This document shows positions 13,401 to 24,116 of a DNA stretch of 64,000 bases, in pieces. The notes beneath the pieces were generated by a model. That model was not told the DNA's origin. It did no database searches and saw nothing but the letters and a program-made list of their open reading frames with translations. The DNA is from Bacteroidaceae bacterium. Its GTDB lineage: Bacteria; Bacteroidota; Bacteroidia; Bacteroidales; Bacteroidaceae. Position 1 is the first letter of the stretch. Every line of letters starts with the position of its first letter. The stretch covers positions 1-64,000 of the forward strand of contig JAKSIU010000010.1 in the NCBI GenBank assembly GCA_024398615.1. Reading direction: 5' to 3'. The position numbers and the translations under genes are program-made.

Positions 13401-15041
13401 ATGGAACATTATCTTTCCAGACTTCAGGACCGTGTCAGGAATAACTGGAACGGTCTGGCCCTCTGCAATTACGGAGGCGAAGGCATGACTTATGGGACTA
13501 TGGCTGCCAGAATGGAAAAGCTGCATATACTGTTTTCACTTCTGGGCATTGCAAAAGGTGATAAGATTGCCATATGCGCGCGCAACCAGATGGGCTGGGG
13601 GCTTGCTTTCCTTGCAATTAATACATATGAATGTGTGGCGGTCCCGATCCTGGCCGATTTCCATCCGGACAGCATTGCCGGAATCATGGAGAATTCGGGA
13701 AGTGTCATGCTTTTTGCTGACAGGGACATTTATGAACGTCTGCCACAAGGGTGCATGCCGGAACTGAAGCGCGTGTTCAGCGTGAATGACCTTTCACCGC
13801 TTTATCTTCAGGATGGCGATGCGGAACTGATTGCTCTTGCCGATGGGCGTTTTGCAGAAAAATACCCGCAGGGTTTTTCGGCAAGTGATGTCGAATATCC
13901 GCAGGACAATGCCGGGGAACTGGCGGTAATCAACTATACATCGGGTTCGACGGGACAGCCCAAGGGCGTGATGCTCAGGTATGAATGTTTTTCGGCGAAC
14001 ATTGACTTTGCCCATCGCAGGATTCCTTCCACTCCCCATGACACCATTCTTTCCATTCTTCCTATGGCGCACATGTTCGGACTGGTGTTTGAGCTGCTGT
14101 ATCCGTTGTGTGGAGGCTCTACGGTATATTATCTGGGCAAGACCCCTTCGCCCACGCTGCTCATGAAGGCAATGGGGCAGGTAAGACCGTTCATGGTCAT
14201 TGCCGTGCCCATGATTTTTGAGAAGATTTACCGTAACAGACTGTTGCCTGAGATGAAGAAGCCTATGGTAAGAATATTGTCGTCCATACCTTTCCTGCGC
14301 AGGGCAGTGTATGGAAAAATGCGCAGTGCCATAGACGAATCGTTCGGTGGAAAGGTAAGATTCTACATTATGGGAGGTGCAGCCCTGAATCCTGAAGTGG
14401 AGTCGTTCATGCGTCGCATAGGACTGCATTTCACTGTCGGTTACGGTATGACCGAGGCTGGTCCGCTCCTGGCATACGAGGACTGGAACCGCTTCAGACT
14501 CCGCACATGCGGAAAGGCAATGGATTTTGTTGAGCTCAGGGTGGACTCGCCTGATCCCGCCCGCATTCCGGGAGAGATCCAGGCCCGTGGCGTGAATCTG
14601 TTCTCGGGCTATTACAGGAACGAGAGTGCCACAAAGGCCGCTTTCACCCCCGATGGCTGGTTCAATACCGGTGATCTGGGAGTGATTGACCGTCATGGAA
14701 ATGTGAGCCTGCGCGGTCGTAGCAAGAGCATGCTGCTGGCATCGAACGGTCAGAACATCTATCCTGAAGAGATTGAATGCATTGTGAACAGTCAGGAATA
14801 CGTGTCGGAATCGGTTGTGGTGATGCGTAATGACCGTTTGGTGGCTCTGGTGCTGCTCAATGACGATGAAATCCGCAAGAACCGCGGTGAGGGTGGAAAC
14901 GTGTCTGAAATTCTGGAATCCATACGTACTCTGGCCAACCGGAAGTTGTCCCGTTTCTGCCAGCTTTCACTGGTCGAGGCTGTTGACAAGCCGTTTGAAA
15001 AGACTCCGAAAATGTCAATAAGGCGTTATCTTTACAGCTGA
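13401..15041 (+). CDS. Long-chain fatty acyl-CoA synthetase
   Basis: The 546-residue enzyme adenylates a fatty acid with ATP and transfers it to CoA. The adenylation signature NYTSGSTGQPKGVML lies near residue 180, followed by LPMAHMFGL, GYGMTEAGPLL and GWFNTGDLGVID. The C-terminal GRSKSMLLASNGQNIYPEE segment carries the hinge and catalytic region. The pattern fits the long-chain AMP-ligase group rather than acetyl-CoA synthetase. I chose the ATG at 13401 because the promoter at 13344-13374 lies upstream of it. It probably recycles free fatty acids to membrane lipid or degradation; no fatty acid genes adjoin. Confidence 0.85.
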   Translation: MEHYLSRLQDRVRNNWNGLALCNYGGEGMTYGTMAARMEKLHILFSLLGIAKGDKIAICARNQMGWGLAFLAINTYECVAVPILADFHPDSIAGIMENSGSVMLFADRDIYERLPQGCMPELKRVFSVNDLSPLYLQDGDAELIALADGRFAEKYPQGFSASDVEYPQDNAGELAVINYTSGSTGQPKGVMLRYECFSANIDFAHRRIPSTPHDTILSILPMAHMFGLVFELLYPLCGGSTVYYLGKTPSPTLLMKAMGQVRPFMVIAVPMIFEKIYRNRLLPEMKKPMVRILSSIPFLRRAVYGKMRSAIDESFGGKVRFYIMGGAALNPEVESFMRRIGLHFTVGYGMTEAGPLLAYEDWNRFRLRTCGKAMDFVELRVDSPDPARIPGEIQARGVNLFSGYYRNESATKAAFTPDGWFNTGDLGVIDRHGNVSLRGRSKSMLLASNGQNIYPEEIECIVNSQEYVSESVVVMRNDRLVALVLLNDDEIRKNRGEGGNVSEILESIRTLANRKLSRFCQLSLVEAVDKPFEKTPKMSIRRYLYS

Positions 15042-15062
15042 ACGGGAAAAAAGCGCGAATAA

Positions 15063-15094
15063 TTTGCACATTGTTTAATAAAGGAATATCTTTG
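15063..15094 (+). promoter_or_regulatory. Promoter of the rimP-nusA-infB operon
   Basis: TTTG (15063-15066), 20-bp spacer, TATCTTTG (15087-15094). Confidence 0.75.
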
Positions 15095-15116
15095 CACCCG
15101 ATGTAAAGATGTGTGG

Positions 15117-15140
15117 AGAGGCTCATGAGGCCTCTTTTTT
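15117..15140 (+). terminator. Leader hairpin, possible attenuator before rimP
   Basis: AGAGGC pairs with GCCTCT across a 7-nt loop, followed by six T. It lies between the promoter and rimP, where a terminator would cut off the operon unless read-through is regulated. Autogenous control by a product of the operon is possible but not shown. Confidence 0.6.
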
Positions 15141-15180
15141 CGTACCAAACAGGAGTCCGATTTTATTCAATATATTGTAA

Positions 15181-15651
15181 ATGATTGACAAACAAAAAGT
15201 TAGTGCTATCGTAGATGAATGGATAAAGACCAAGGAATCATATTTCCCGGTCGATGTCACCGTTTCATCGGACAATGTCATTGTAATTGAAATAGACAAC
15301 AGGGATGGGGTCTGGATTGATGACTGTGTGGAATTGAGCCGTTTTGTTGAGGAACGTCTGGACCGTGACGTTGAGGACTACGAGCTGGAGGTGGGCTCGG
15401 CAGGTATAGGCCAGCCTTTCAAGGTCCTGCAGCAGTATGTCAATCACATTGGACAGGAGGTGGAGGTCCTGCCCAAGACCGGCAGCAAGATAAAGGGCAT
15501 ACTCCTTAAGGCCGATGAACAGGGCTTTACCGTTCAGACCCGCCAGAAGCAGCTTCTGCCGGGAGCCAAGCGGGCTCACATGGCCGATGTCGAGCTGGAG
15601 TTCGCCCATTCACAGGTAAAATATGTAAAAAACGTAATAAGCTTAAAGTAA
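15181..15651 (+). CDS. rimP: Ribosome maturation factor RimP
   Basis: A 156-residue cytoplasmic protein needed for maturation of the 30S subunit. The N-terminal alpha/beta domain contains the conserved stretch CVELSRFVEERLDRD and the ELEVGSAGIGQPFK segment (SSPG-like region in other species). A C-terminal SH3-like barrel follows (EVEVLPKTGSKIKGILL). It is the first gene of the rimP-nusA-infB operon, one base before nusA, behind a leader with a terminator-like hairpin. Confidence 0.92.
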   Translation: MIDKQKVSAIVDEWIKTKESYFPVDVTVSSDNVIVIEIDNRDGVWIDDCVELSRFVEERLDRDVEDYELEVGSAGIGQPFKVLQQYVNHIGQEVEVLPKTGSKIKGILLKADEQGFTVQTRQKQLLPGAKRAHMADVELEFAHSQVKYVKNVISLK

Positions 15652-15652
15652 A

Positions 15653-16939
15653 ATGGCTACAAAGAAAGAAGAGACTATTTCTCTTATTGGAACCTTTCAG
15701 GAATTCAAGGAACTGAAGAACATTGACCGCATGACTCTGGTCAGTGTATTGGAAGAGAGCTTCCGCAGCGTTATCTCAAAGATGTTCGGCACCGATGAGA
15801 ACTATTCGGTGATTGTGAATCCTGACAAGGGCGACTGTGAAATCCAGCGTTCAAGAATTGTCGTTGAAGACAGTGAACTTGAAGATTCCAACACCCAGAT
15901 TTCACTCTCTGAGGCCCGTCTCATTGACGAGGATTTCGAGGTTGGCGAGGAAGTGTCCGAGCAGGTAGAGTTTGCAAAGTTCGGCCGTCGCGCCATTCTG
16001 AACCTGCGTCAGACCCTGGCATCGAAGATCCTTGAACTCGAGAAGGACAGTCTTTACAACAAGTATCTTGATAAGGTCGGAACTGTGATACAGGCCGAGG
16101 TCTATCAGATATGGAAGAAGGAGATTCTTCTGCTTGACGAAGAAGGCAACGAACTGCTTCTCCCCAAGACCGAGCAGATTCCAAGCGATTTCTTCCGCAA
16201 GGGCGAAAGTGTCCGTGCCGTGGTTGATCATGTTGACAATGTGAACAACCCGAAGATAATTCTGAGCCGTACGTCGCCGGTGTTCCTGCAGCGTCTGTTC
16301 GAGCAGGAGGTTCCTGAGATTGCCGACGGTCTCATTACCATCAAGAAGATTGCACGCATTCCTGGTGAACGCGCAAAGATTGCCGTTGAATCCTATGACG
16401 ACCGCATTGATCCGGTAGGTGCATGCGTAGGTGTCAAGGGATCACGTATCCATGGAATTGTACGCGAACTCAGGAACGAGAACATTGATGTCATCAACTA
16501 TACATCGAACATTGACCTGTTCATCCGCAGGGCTCTGAGCCCCGCAAAGGTTTCAGAACTGAAGCTTGACACTGAGAACCGTCGTGCTGAGGTTTATCTG
16601 AAGCAGGATCAGGTGTCGTTGGCTATCGGTAAGAGCGGTCTCAACATCAAGCTGGCAAGCATGTTGTCGGAATATACAATTGATGTTTACCGTGAACTGT
16701 CACAGGATGCCACTGAAGAGGATGTATATCTGGATGATTTCCGTGGTGACCTTGAAGACTGGGTGGTTGACGCACTCCACGATGCCGGCTTTGAAACAGC
16801 CAAGGCAGTGCTCCGTGCCGACCGCAGCATACTTACCGGAACTGTTGACCTGGAAGAAGAGCAGGTTGATGAAATCCTTGACATTCTGGCTCAGGAATTC
16901 AGTGATGAGGAAGAGTTCCGGAAATTCATTAAGAAGTGA
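15653..16939 (+). CDS. nusA: Transcription elongation/termination factor NusA
   Basis: A 428-residue protein that binds RNA polymerase and nascent RNA, and affects pausing, termination and antitermination. The N-terminal polymerase-binding domain covers about residues 1-125. An S1 domain (residues 130-200) and two KH domains follow (VGACVGVKGSRIHGIVREL and DQVSLAIGKSGLNIKLA are their GxxG cores). A short acidic C-terminal domain with a helix-hairpin-helix-like segment ends the protein. Length and order are usual for Bacteroidetes. It starts one base after rimP. Confidence 0.95.
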   Translation: MATKKEETISLIGTFQEFKELKNIDRMTLVSVLEESFRSVISKMFGTDENYSVIVNPDKGDCEIQRSRIVVEDSELEDSNTQISLSEARLIDEDFEVGEEVSEQVEFAKFGRRAILNLRQTLASKILELEKDSLYNKYLDKVGTVIQAEVYQIWKKEILLLDEEGNELLLPKTEQIPSDFFRKGESVRAVVDHVDNVNNPKIILSRTSPVFLQRLFEQEVPEIADGLITIKKIARIPGERAKIAVESYDDRIDPVGACVGVKGSRIHGIVRELRNENIDVINYTSNIDLFIRRALSPAKVSELKLDTENRRAEVYLKQDQVSLAIGKSGLNIKLASMLSEYTIDVYRELSQDATEEDVYLDDFRGDLEDWVVDALHDAGFETAKAVLRADRSILTGTVDLEEEQVDEILDILAQEFSDEEEFRKFIKK

Positions 16940-16966
16940 AACAATAACTTACAGATATTTTTATAG

Positions 16967-19966
16967 ATGGCGATAAGAATAAGCAAAGTTACAAGAGAAC
17001 TGAACGTGGGTTCGGCTACTTTGGTCGAATTCATGCACAAGAAGGGTTTCAATGACATTGTCGATGACCTGAACCAGAAGTTGACTGACGAACAGTACAA
17101 CATGTTGGTTGCAGAATTCAGCCGTGACAAGTCATTGCGTGAAGCTGCCACGCGTTTCCTTCAGGACCGTCAGAACAAGCGGAATGCCGATGTCGTCGAG
17201 ACACCTGCTCCAACTCCCGAAAAGGTTGTTGTTCCGGAAGAACCGGTTCTGCCGCAGGAGCCGCCCATCAGATTCAAGACTGTGGGCAAGATTGACCTTG
17301 ATGCTGTCAAGGCCGATGCCAAGCCGGAACCTGAACCTAAGGTTGAAGCAAAGCCTGAACCTAAGGTTGAAGCAAAGCCCGAGCCCAAGGAGGAGCCAAA
17401 GCCCGAGCCAAAGGAAGAACCAAAGCCCGAGCCAAAAGTTGAAGCAAAGCCCGAGCCAAAGGTTGAGGCAAAACCCGAGCCAAAGGTTGAAGCAAAACCC
17501 GAGCCGAAGGTTGAAGCAGAACCTGAGCCGAAGGTTGAAGCAAAGCCTGAGCCGAAGGTTGAAGCAAAGCCCGAGCTGAAGGTTGAGGCAAAGCCCGAAC
17601 TTGAGAAGGAACAGGAACCTGCAGCTCCAGCCGAGCCCGAAGTGTTCAAACTTGAAACTCCTGCCGACGGAGGTCTCAAAATCAAGACCGTTGGAAAGAT
17701 TGATCTGGCCGCCATCAACCAGTCAACCCGTCCGAAGAAGAAGTCAAAGGAGGAGAAGAAGAAGGAACGCGAAGCCAAGGACCAGCAGCGTCAGCAGCAG
17801 CGCCAGCAGTACAAGGATTCGCTTATCAAGGAAATACGCCCGGCCGACAGCTCACGTCAGGGTCAGGGCCAGGATGGTCCGCGCAAGAAGAACCGTGTGA
17901 GAATTGGCGGTGAAAAGGTCGATTTGAGCAAGGCCGACAGTTTTGGCCAGAATCAGTCCCAGCAGGGCGGTCAGCGTCTGCAGGGCGGTCAGAATAACCA
18001 GAAGGGTGGTGAAGGCGGAGGCCGCAACGGCAAGGACCGCCGCTACAACAAAAATGACAGGAACGATTTCTCAAATGACGATGTAAACCGTCAGATCAAG
18101 GATACTTTCTCATCGTTCCAGAAGGGAAAGACCAAGTCGTCGAAGTACCGCAAGGACAAGCGTGAGGCAGTTCAGCAGCGTGCCCAGGAAGCTTTCGAGC
18201 AGGAAATGGCCGAAAGCAAGGTGCTGAAGCTGACAGAATTCGTGACCGCCAACGAGCTGGCCACAATGATGAACATTCCGGTGACCAAGGTCATTGCCAC
18301 CTGTATGAGTGTGGGTATTATGGTGTCAATCAATCAGCGTCTTGATGCCGAGACCATCAATCTGGTGGCCGATGAATACGGTTTCACCACCGATTTCGTC
18401 AGTGCCGAAGTCGCCCAGCAGATCAATGAGGAGGAGGATCGCGAAGAGGATCTGGTTCCCCGTGCTCCTATCGTTACCGTTATGGGTCATGTCGACCATG
18501 GCAAGACTTCTCTGCTTGACTATATACGCAAGTCGAACGTCATTGCCGGTGAGGCAGGAGGTATTACCCAGCACATAGGTGCCTACAATGTGAAGTTGGA
18601 TGACGGACGTCACATCACCTTCCTTGATACTCCGGGTCATGAGGCATTCACAGCCATGCGTGCCCGTGGTGCACAGGTGACTGATATCGCCATCATCATA
18701 GTAGCTGCCGATGACAACGTGATGCCACAGACCAAGGAGGCCATAGCACACGCCACAGCAGCCAACGTTCCAATTGTATTTGCCATCAATAAGGTGGATA
18801 AGCCGGCTGCCGATCCTGAACGTATCAAGCAGGAACTGGCACAGATGAACTTTCTGGTTGAAGACTGGGGCGGCAAGTACCAGTCACAGGATATATCGGC
18901 CAAGAAGGGTATAGGTGTTCCGGAACTTATGGAGAAGGTGCTTCTCGAGGCCGAAATGCTTGACCTCAAGGCCAACCCGAACCGCAATGCTACGGGTACC
19001 ATCATCGAGTCTTCACTTGACAAGGGCCGCGGATACATTGCCACTGTGCTGGTATCGAACGGTACCCTCAAAATGGGCGACATTGTGATTGCAGGAACTT
19101 CATGGGGCAAGGTCAAGGCCATGTTCAATGAACGTAACCAGAAACTGAAATCGGCCGCTCCGGCAGAACCGGTACTTATTCTGGGTCTGAACGGCGCACC
19201 GCAGGCCGGTGTCACCTTCCATGTGGTGGAGAGTGAACGCGAAGCCCGTGAGATAACAGGCAAACGTGAGCAGCTCCAGCGTGAACAGGGTGTACGTACC
19301 GCGCAGACTCTTACTCTTGACGAACTTGGCCGCCGTATCAAGATGGGCGACTTCCACGAACTCAACCTTATTGTAAAGGCCGATGTGGACGGTTCAGTCG
19401 AAGCTCTGGGTGATTCGCTCATCAAGCTGTCAACTCCGAATGTCAAGGTGAATGTCATCCATAAGGCAGTAGGTGCCATTTCAGAGAGTGATGTCAGCCT
19501 GGCTGCCGCATCGAACGCCATTATCATCGGCTTCGATGTGCGTCCTTCAGGTGCTGCCAAGCGTCTGGCTGAACAGAACGATGTCGATATCCGCATCTAT
19601 TCGATTATCTATGACGCCATTGACGAAGTGAAGGCCGCCATGGAGGGCCTGCTGGCTCCTAAGATCAAGGAATCTGTCACCGCTACCGTTGAGGTCATGG
19701 AGGTATTCCACATTTCTAAGGTAGGTATGGTTGCCGGTTGCCGTGTCCGTGACGGTAAGGTTACCCGTGGCGACAAGATCCGTGTAATCCGTGACGGCAT
19801 TGTCATCCATACAGGCGACATGAACGCCCTGAAGCGTTTCAAGGACGATGTCAAGGAAGTTCCGGCAGGAATGGAGTGTGGTATGAGTCTGGTCAGCTTC
19901 AATGACCTGAAGGAAGGCGATATTCTGGAAACCTTCACGACCGTTGAAGTCAAACAGACACTTTAA
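16967..19966 (+). CDS. infB: Translation initiation factor IF-2
   Basis: A 999-residue GTPase that places initiator tRNA on the 30S subunit and promotes subunit joining. An N-terminal IF2_N-like helix bundle (1-50) is followed by a repetitive acidic/basic linker (about 118-215), a Gln/Gly/Arg-rich linker (250-390) and a second IF2_N domain (about 415-465). The G domain has GHVDHGKTS (near 506), DTPGHEAF (555) and NKVD (607). Domains II, III and the tRNA-binding domain IV complete it. It is longer than enteric IF-2, mainly because of the expanded linker repeats. Third gene of the operon. Confidence 0.96.
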   Translation: MAIRISKVTRELNVGSATLVEFMHKKGFNDIVDDLNQKLTDEQYNMLVAEFSRDKSLREAATRFLQDRQNKRNADVVETPAPTPEKVVVPEEPVLPQEPPIRFKTVGKIDLDAVKADAKPEPEPKVEAKPEPKVEAKPEPKEEPKPEPKEEPKPEPKVEAKPEPKVEAKPEPKVEAKPEPKVEAEPEPKVEAKPEPKVEAKPELKVEAKPELEKEQEPAAPAEPEVFKLETPADGGLKIKTVGKIDLAAINQSTRPKKKSKEEKKKEREAKDQQRQQQRQQYKDSLIKEIRPADSSRQGQGQDGPRKKNRVRIGGEKVDLSKADSFGQNQSQQGGQRLQGGQNNQKGGEGGGRNGKDRRYNKNDRNDFSNDDVNRQIKDTFSSFQKGKTKSSKYRKDKREAVQQRAQEAFEQEMAESKVLKLTEFVTANELATMMNIPVTKVIATCMSVGIMVSINQRLDAETINLVADEYGFTTDFVSAEVAQQINEEEDREEDLVPRAPIVTVMGHVDHGKTSLLDYIRKSNVIAGEAGGITQHIGAYNVKLDDGRHITFLDTPGHEAFTAMRARGAQVTDIAIIIVAADDNVMPQTKEAIAHATAANVPIVFAINKVDKPAADPERIKQELAQMNFLVEDWGGKYQSQDISAKKGIGVPELMEKVLLEAEMLDLKANPNRNATGTIIESSLDKGRGYIATVLVSNGTLKMGDIVIAGTSWGKVKAMFNERNQKLKSAAPAEPVLILGLNGAPQAGVTFHVVESEREAREITGKREQLQREQGVRTAQTLTLDELGRRIKMGDFHELNLIVKADVDGSVEALGDSLIKLSTPNVKVNVIHKAVGAISESDVSLAAASNAIIIGFDVRPSGAAKRLAEQNDVDIRIYSIIYDAIDEVKAAMEGLLAPKIKESVTATVEVMEVFHISKVGMVAGCRVRDGKVTRGDKIRVIRDGIVIHTGDMNALKRFKDDVKEVPAGMECGMSLVSFNDLKEGDILETFTTVEVKQTL
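17320..17613 (+). repeat. 24-bp repeat array inside infB (PEPKVEAK units)
   Basis: About twelve in-frame copies of an 8-residue unit, PEPKVEAK and variants PEPKEEPK and PELKVEAK. The near-identical DNA units could change in number by slippage. The opposite strand is open as a by-product. Confidence 0.9.
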
Positions 19967-19986
19967 TTTTCAGTTAACTCAAGATT

Positions 19987-20529
19987 ATGGCAATTACAGA
20001 CTGGATTATTATCGGCACAATGGTCATCGGCCTGATTTCAGGTCTTGTGCGCGGTTTTCTCCGCCAGCTCTTCAGCCTTGGCGGACTGCTGCTTGGAGTA
20101 GTATTGGGCTCCATGCTGTTCAAGCCCTTTGCGGAATTCCTTTCGGGAGTGGTGACCATGCAGCCGCATGTGGCTCAGGTCGTTGCATTTGCCATTATTC
20201 TCATAATCGTTCCAATAGTATGCGGAATACTTGGCCGGCTTCTTTCAAAGGTGGTCAAGGATTCCGGACTTGGAATACTTAACCGTCTTTTGGGCGCAGT
20301 GAGCGGTCTTCTCATATGGCTGCTGCTTGCGGGCATGACAATCAAGTTCCTGGATATGACAGGCATTTCGGCTGCAATTCCCATCAAGGAGGAGTCCGAT
20401 AAGGACAAGCAGGGCTCAGTCCTGTATGCACCTCTGCGTGACGTGTCGGCAACCTGTCTTCAGTGGACCTGGAAGAAAGTGCTGGACATGGATCTCCCGA
20501 AATTCGACAGAAATGAAGGACAAGACTAA
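19987..20529 (+). CDS. cvpA: CvpA-family membrane protein
   Basis: A 180-residue inner-membrane protein with four predicted helices in the first 135 residues ([20 protein letters not shown] starts the first and carries the typical GLxRGF-like turn). The family is named for colicin V production but is widespread, and its role in cell-envelope maintenance is unclear. It lies 20 bp after infB, and its last 17 bp overlap the start of sufB, so it is probably translated together with the suf genes. Confidence 0.85.
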   Translation: MAITDWIIIGTMVIGLISGLVRGFLRQLFSLGGLLLGVVLGSMLFKPFAEFLSGVVTMQPHVAQVVAFAIILIIVPIVCGILGRLLSKVVKDSGLGILNRLLGAVSGLLIWLLLAGMTIKFLDMTGISAAIPIKEESDKDKQGSVLYAPLRDVSATCLQWTWKKVLDMDLPKFDRNEGQD

Positions 20530-21979
20530 GGAAACAGACAATATTCTGGTCAGGGAGCTGTCCCAGGAAAAGTACCGCTACGGTTTCACTACCGATGTCC
20601 ATACCGATATTATAGACCGTGGCCTTGATGAGGATACCGTCCGTCTTATTTCGGCGCGCAAGGGAGAACCCGAGTGGCTTCTGGAATTCCGTCTCAAGGC
20701 ATTCAGGTACTGGATGGGCATGCCGATGCCTCATTGGGCCCATCTGGACATTCCTCCCATCGATTATCAGAACATATCATATTACGCTGACCCCACGGTA
20801 AAGAAGCAGGGACCTAAGTCAGTCGAGGAGATTGACCCGCAGGTCATGAAGACGTTTGACAAGCTGGGCATTCCGCTTGAAGAGCGTCTTGCGCTGAGCG
20901 GCGGTGTCGCTGTCGATGCCGTCATGGACTCGGTATCGGTCAAGACCACATTCAAGCAGACTCTTGCTGAAAAGGGCATCATTTTCTGCTCGATTGGAGA
21001 GGCAGTGAAGAACCATCCGGATCTGGTGCGCGAGTATCTGGGCTCGGTGGTGAACTACCGCGACAATTTCTTTGCCGCTCTGAACAGTGCCGTATTCAGT
21101 GACGGTTCGTTCGTGTATATACCGAAAGGTGTCAGGTGCCCCATGGAACTGTCCACATATTTCCGCATAAACGCGCAGGGTACCGGACAGTTCGAACGCA
21201 CGCTTATCGTGGCCGATGATGACAGTTATGTATCGTATCTTGAGGGTTGTACGGCTCCCATGCGGGACGAGAACCAGCTGCATGCGGCAATTGTCGAGAT
21301 TGTGGTGCTGGACCGTGCACAGGTCAAGTATTCCACGGTACAGAACTGGTATCCGGGCGATGAGAACGGACGTGGCGGCGTATATAATTTCGTGACCAAG
21401 CGCGGGTTGCTGCGCGGTGTGGACAGCCGCCTGTCATGGACCCAGGTCGAGACAGGATCGGCCATCACCTGGAAATATCCCAGCTGCGTGCTTCAGGGCG
21501 ACGGCTCTCAGGGAGAGTTCTATTCGGTGGCTCTGACAAACAACTGGCAGCAGGCCGATACCGGCACCAAGATGATACATTTGGGAAAGAACACCAAGAG
21601 TACGGTAATCAGCAAGGGCATCAGTGCCGGACACAGCCAGAACTCATACCGTGGCCTTATCAAGGTCGGCAAGGAGGCAACCGGCGCACGCAATTACAGC
21701 CAGTGCGATTCGCTTCTGCTTGGAAGCCAGTGTGGAGCCCACACTTTCCCGTACATGGATGTGAAGAATGAGACTGCTGTGGTGGAACATGAGGCCACCA
21801 CATCAAAGATATCCGAGGACCAGCTGTTCTACTGCAATCAGAGGGGAATACCCATGGAACAGGCCATCGGACTTATAGTAAACGGATACGCAAAGGATGT
21901 GCTGAACCGGCTGCCGATGGAGTTTGCGGTCGAGGCCCAGCGCCTGCTTTCCGTATCGCTTGAAAACACGGTAGGTTGA
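20513..21979 (+). CDS. sufB: Fe-S cluster assembly scaffold SufB
   Basis: A 488-residue subunit of the SufBCD scaffold that builds [4Fe-4S] clusters for transfer to apoproteins. Recognisable segments are [14 protein letters not shown] near the C-terminus and [18 protein letters not shown] in the beta-helix core, with the conserved [20 protein letters not shown] stretch before it. I chose the ATG at 20513 ([10 protein letters not shown]), the usual SufB length; the open reading further upstream lies inside cvpA. It overlaps cvpA by 17 bp and is followed after 2 bp by sufC. Confidence 0.95.
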   Translation: MKDKTKETDNILVRELSQEKYRYGFTTDVHTDIIDRGLDEDTVRLISARKGEPEWLLEFRLKAFRYWMGMPMPHWAHLDIPPIDYQNISYYADPTVKKQGPKSVEEIDPQVMKTFDKLGIPLEERLALSGGVAVDAVMDSVSVKTTFKQTLAEKGIIFCSIGEAVKNHPDLVREYLGSVVNYRDNFFAALNSAVFSDGSFVYIPKGVRCPMELSTYFRINAQGTGQFERTLIVADDDSYVSYLEGCTAPMRDENQLHAAIVEIVVLDRAQVKYSTVQNWYPGDENGRGGVYNFVTKRGLLRGVDSRLSWTQVETGSAITWKYPSCVLQGDGSQGEFYSVALTNNWQQADTGTKMIHLGKNTKSTVISKGISAGHSQNSYRGLIKVGKEATGARNYSQCDSLLLGSQCGAHTFPYMDVKNETAVVEHEATTSKISEDQLFYCNQRGIPMEQAIGLIVNGYAKDVLNRLPMEFAVEAQRLLSVSLENTVG

Positions 21980-21981
21980 TT

Positions 21982-22749
21982 ATGGAAATGCTGAAAATCG
22001 AAAACCTGCATGCCGAAATTGCGGGTAAGGAAATACTCAAGGGGATAAATCTGTCAATTGAGGCCGGTACCGTCCATGCCATCATGGGTCCGAACGGTTC
22101 GGGCAAGAGTACGCTCAGCAATGTGCTGTCAGGACATCCCGCATACACTGTCACTCAGGGCAAGGCCACGTTCAAGGGCAAGGACCTGCTGGCAATGCCG
22201 ACTGAAAACCGCAGTCACGAGGGCCTGTTCATGTCATTCCAGTATCCGGTTGAGATTCCTGGAGTGAGCATGACCAATTTCATGCGTACCGCTCTTAATG
22301 AAAAGCGCCGTTATCTGGGACTGGACCCCATGTCACCCACCGATTTCCTGAAGCTGATGAAGCAGAAGCGTGATCTGGTCAAGCTTGATGCCAAGTTCAT
22401 GAACCGCAGTGTGAACGAGGGTTTCAGCGGAGGCGAGAAGAAACGCAACGAGATTTTCCAGATGGCTGTTCTTGAACCGTCACTGAGCATACTTGACGAG
22501 ACCGATTCCGGTCTGGACATTGATGCACTGCGCATCGTGGCCGAAGGTGTGAACAGTCTCAAGACCCCGGAAACCAGTGCATTGGTCATAACCCATTATC
22601 AGCGCCTGCTGGATTACATCAAGCCCGATGTGGTGCATGTCCTCTATGCCGGCCGCATTATCAGGACTGCCGGTCCGGAACTGGCTCTGGAACTTGAGGA
22701 GCGCGGTTATGACTGGCTCATTAAGGAATTTGAAGATTCGAACAGGTAA
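21982..22749 (+). CDS. sufC: Fe-S assembly ATPase SufC
   Basis: A 255-residue ABC-type ATPase that energises the SufBCD scaffold. Walker A is GPNGSGKST (near residue 37), the signature is FSGGEKKRNE, and Walker B ends LDETDSGLD. SufC proteins are soluble and bind SufB and SufD instead of a membrane domain. The ATG at 21982 is preferred over the TTG two codons upstream, which would overlap the sufB stop. The gap to sufB is 2 bp and to sufD 10 bp. Confidence 0.96.
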   Translation: MEMLKIENLHAEIAGKEILKGINLSIEAGTVHAIMGPNGSGKSTLSNVLSGHPAYTVTQGKATFKGKDLLAMPTENRSHEGLFMSFQYPVEIPGVSMTNFMRTALNEKRRYLGLDPMSPTDFLKLMKQKRDLVKLDAKFMNRSVNEGFSGGEKKRNEIFQMAVLEPSLSILDETDSGLDIDALRIVAEGVNSLKTPETSALVITHYQRLLDYIKPDVVHVLYAGRIIRTAGPELALELEERGYDWLIKEFEDSNR

Positions 22750-22759
22750 AGACGGGGGC

Positions 22760-24097
22760 ATGTCACAAAGCAGTTATTCTGAAATTTTCCGGGAAAACAG
22801 GGCCCTGATCGATTCCGGAGCCAGCCCGGTCATGAACGCCTTGCGCGACAGGGCCTTGGCATGCTTTGAAAAGTACGGATTTCCTGATGCCCGCTGTGAG
22901 GAGTATCTGCATACGGATATTTCCCAGTGGTTCGCTCCGGATTGGGGAATGAACCTGGGACGTGTAAAGCTGCCGGTAAATCCCAGTGAGGCTTTCCGCT
23001 GCAATGTGCCGAATCTTTCAACGCAGATGCACTTCCTGGCATGCGATTCCTATATGAAGAAAGATGGACAGCCGACTCTGGTCGAGGGTGTGACTGTAGG
23101 GAGTCTCCTGGAGATTTCGCGCAGCAATCCCCAACTGGTCGGGAAATACCTTGGATCAGTTGTGGAAATGGAGAAACCGGGAATATCGGCCCTGAACACA
23201 ATGTTCATGCAGGACGGATTCATGGTTCATGTGCCGCGCAATGTCAGGATTGACAAGCCTGTCCAGCTTGTAAGTCTTATGAGCGGTGCAGTTTCAATGT
23301 TGTCCTGCCGCAGAATACTGGTCGTGCTTGAGCAGGGGGCAGAGCTTAGACTGCTGCTGTGCGACCATTCATCGGCCGCCAGGGAGTGTCTTTCGGCTAT
23401 GGTGGTGGAATGCGTGGTCGGTGACAATGCCCGTCTTGAACTGTATGATCTGGAAGAGACCTCACAGACCAACTCGAGAGTTTGCGATTTCTTTGTTTCG
23501 CAGGGACGTGATTCGAGTGTGCATGCATCGGTCCTTACCTTGCACAACGGCAGGACACGTAACAGTTTCCATTCAGTATTCAAGGGTCCGGGAGCCAGTC
23601 TGGAACTGGACGGCATTGCCATTTCCGATGGAAACCAGCACGTTGACAACTACAGTTTCGTTGATCATGCCAGCACGGACTGCATCAGCAGCGAGCTTTT
23701 CAAATACATTCTGGACGACCGCTCGACAGGTAGTTTTGCCGGTAAGGTGCTTGTCAGGGAAGGTTCGCAGCGAACGGTATCTGCCCAGACGAACAGGAAC
23801 ATCTGTCTCACGCGTGAGTCCCGGATGTTTACCCAGCCCCAGCTTGAGATCTATGCCGATGATGTAAAGTGCAGTCATGGTGCAACGGTCGGACAGCTTG
23901 ATGAAAAGGCCCTTTTCTATATGCAACAGCGCGGAATTCCAATGAAGGAGGCCCGGATGCTTCTTATGCTGGCTTTCGCAGGTGAAGTGCTTGACCGCAT
24001 TCCGCTTGATTCCTTGCGCTCACGCCTTACCGGACTTGTGGAATTGAGACTCAGACATGGACAGTCCCGTTGCGAGGGATGCAATGTCTGCAAGTGA
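22760..24097 (+). CDS. sufD: Fe-S cluster assembly protein SufD
   Basis: A 445-residue partner of SufB in the scaffold complex. The beta-helix core has repeated strands, and the C-terminal region shows CSHGATVGQLDEKALFYMQQ, the SufB/SufD family motif, followed by RGIPMKEARMLL. A Cys-rich tail (RCEGCNVC) ends the protein. The start at 22760 lies 10 bp after sufC; the long open stretch before it is within sufC. Confidence 0.94.
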   Translation: MSQSSYSEIFRENRALIDSGASPVMNALRDRALACFEKYGFPDARCEEYLHTDISQWFAPDWGMNLGRVKLPVNPSEAFRCNVPNLSTQMHFLACDSYMKKDGQPTLVEGVTVGSLLEISRSNPQLVGKYLGSVVEMEKPGISALNTMFMQDGFMVHVPRNVRIDKPVQLVSLMSGAVSMLSCRRILVVLEQGAELRLLLCDHSSAARECLSAMVVECVVGDNARLELYDLEETSQTNSRVCDFFVSQGRDSSVHASVLTLHNGRTRNSFHSVFKGPGASLELDGIAISDGNQHVDNYSFVDHASTDCISSELFKYILDDRSTGSFAGKVLVREGSQRTVSAQTNRNICLTRESRMFTQPQLEIYADDVKCSHGATVGQLDEKALFYMQQRGIPMKEARMLLMLAFAGEVLDRIPLDSLRSRLTGLVELRLRHGQSRCEGCNVCK

Positions 24098-24116
24098 CCT
24101 ATTATTATAAGGAACG

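Noticed and set aside
13794-14696. 300-residue antisense frame in the acyl-CoA ligase gene
   Set aside because: Opposite a clearly coding, motif-rich frame; no family resemblance.
17170-17778. 202-residue antisense frame in infB
   Set aside because: It is the complement of the PEPKVEAK repeats; low complexity, no start signals.
18637-19596. 319-residue antisense frame in infB
   Set aside because: It lies entirely over the conserved GTPase domains and follows the codon bias of the sense strand.
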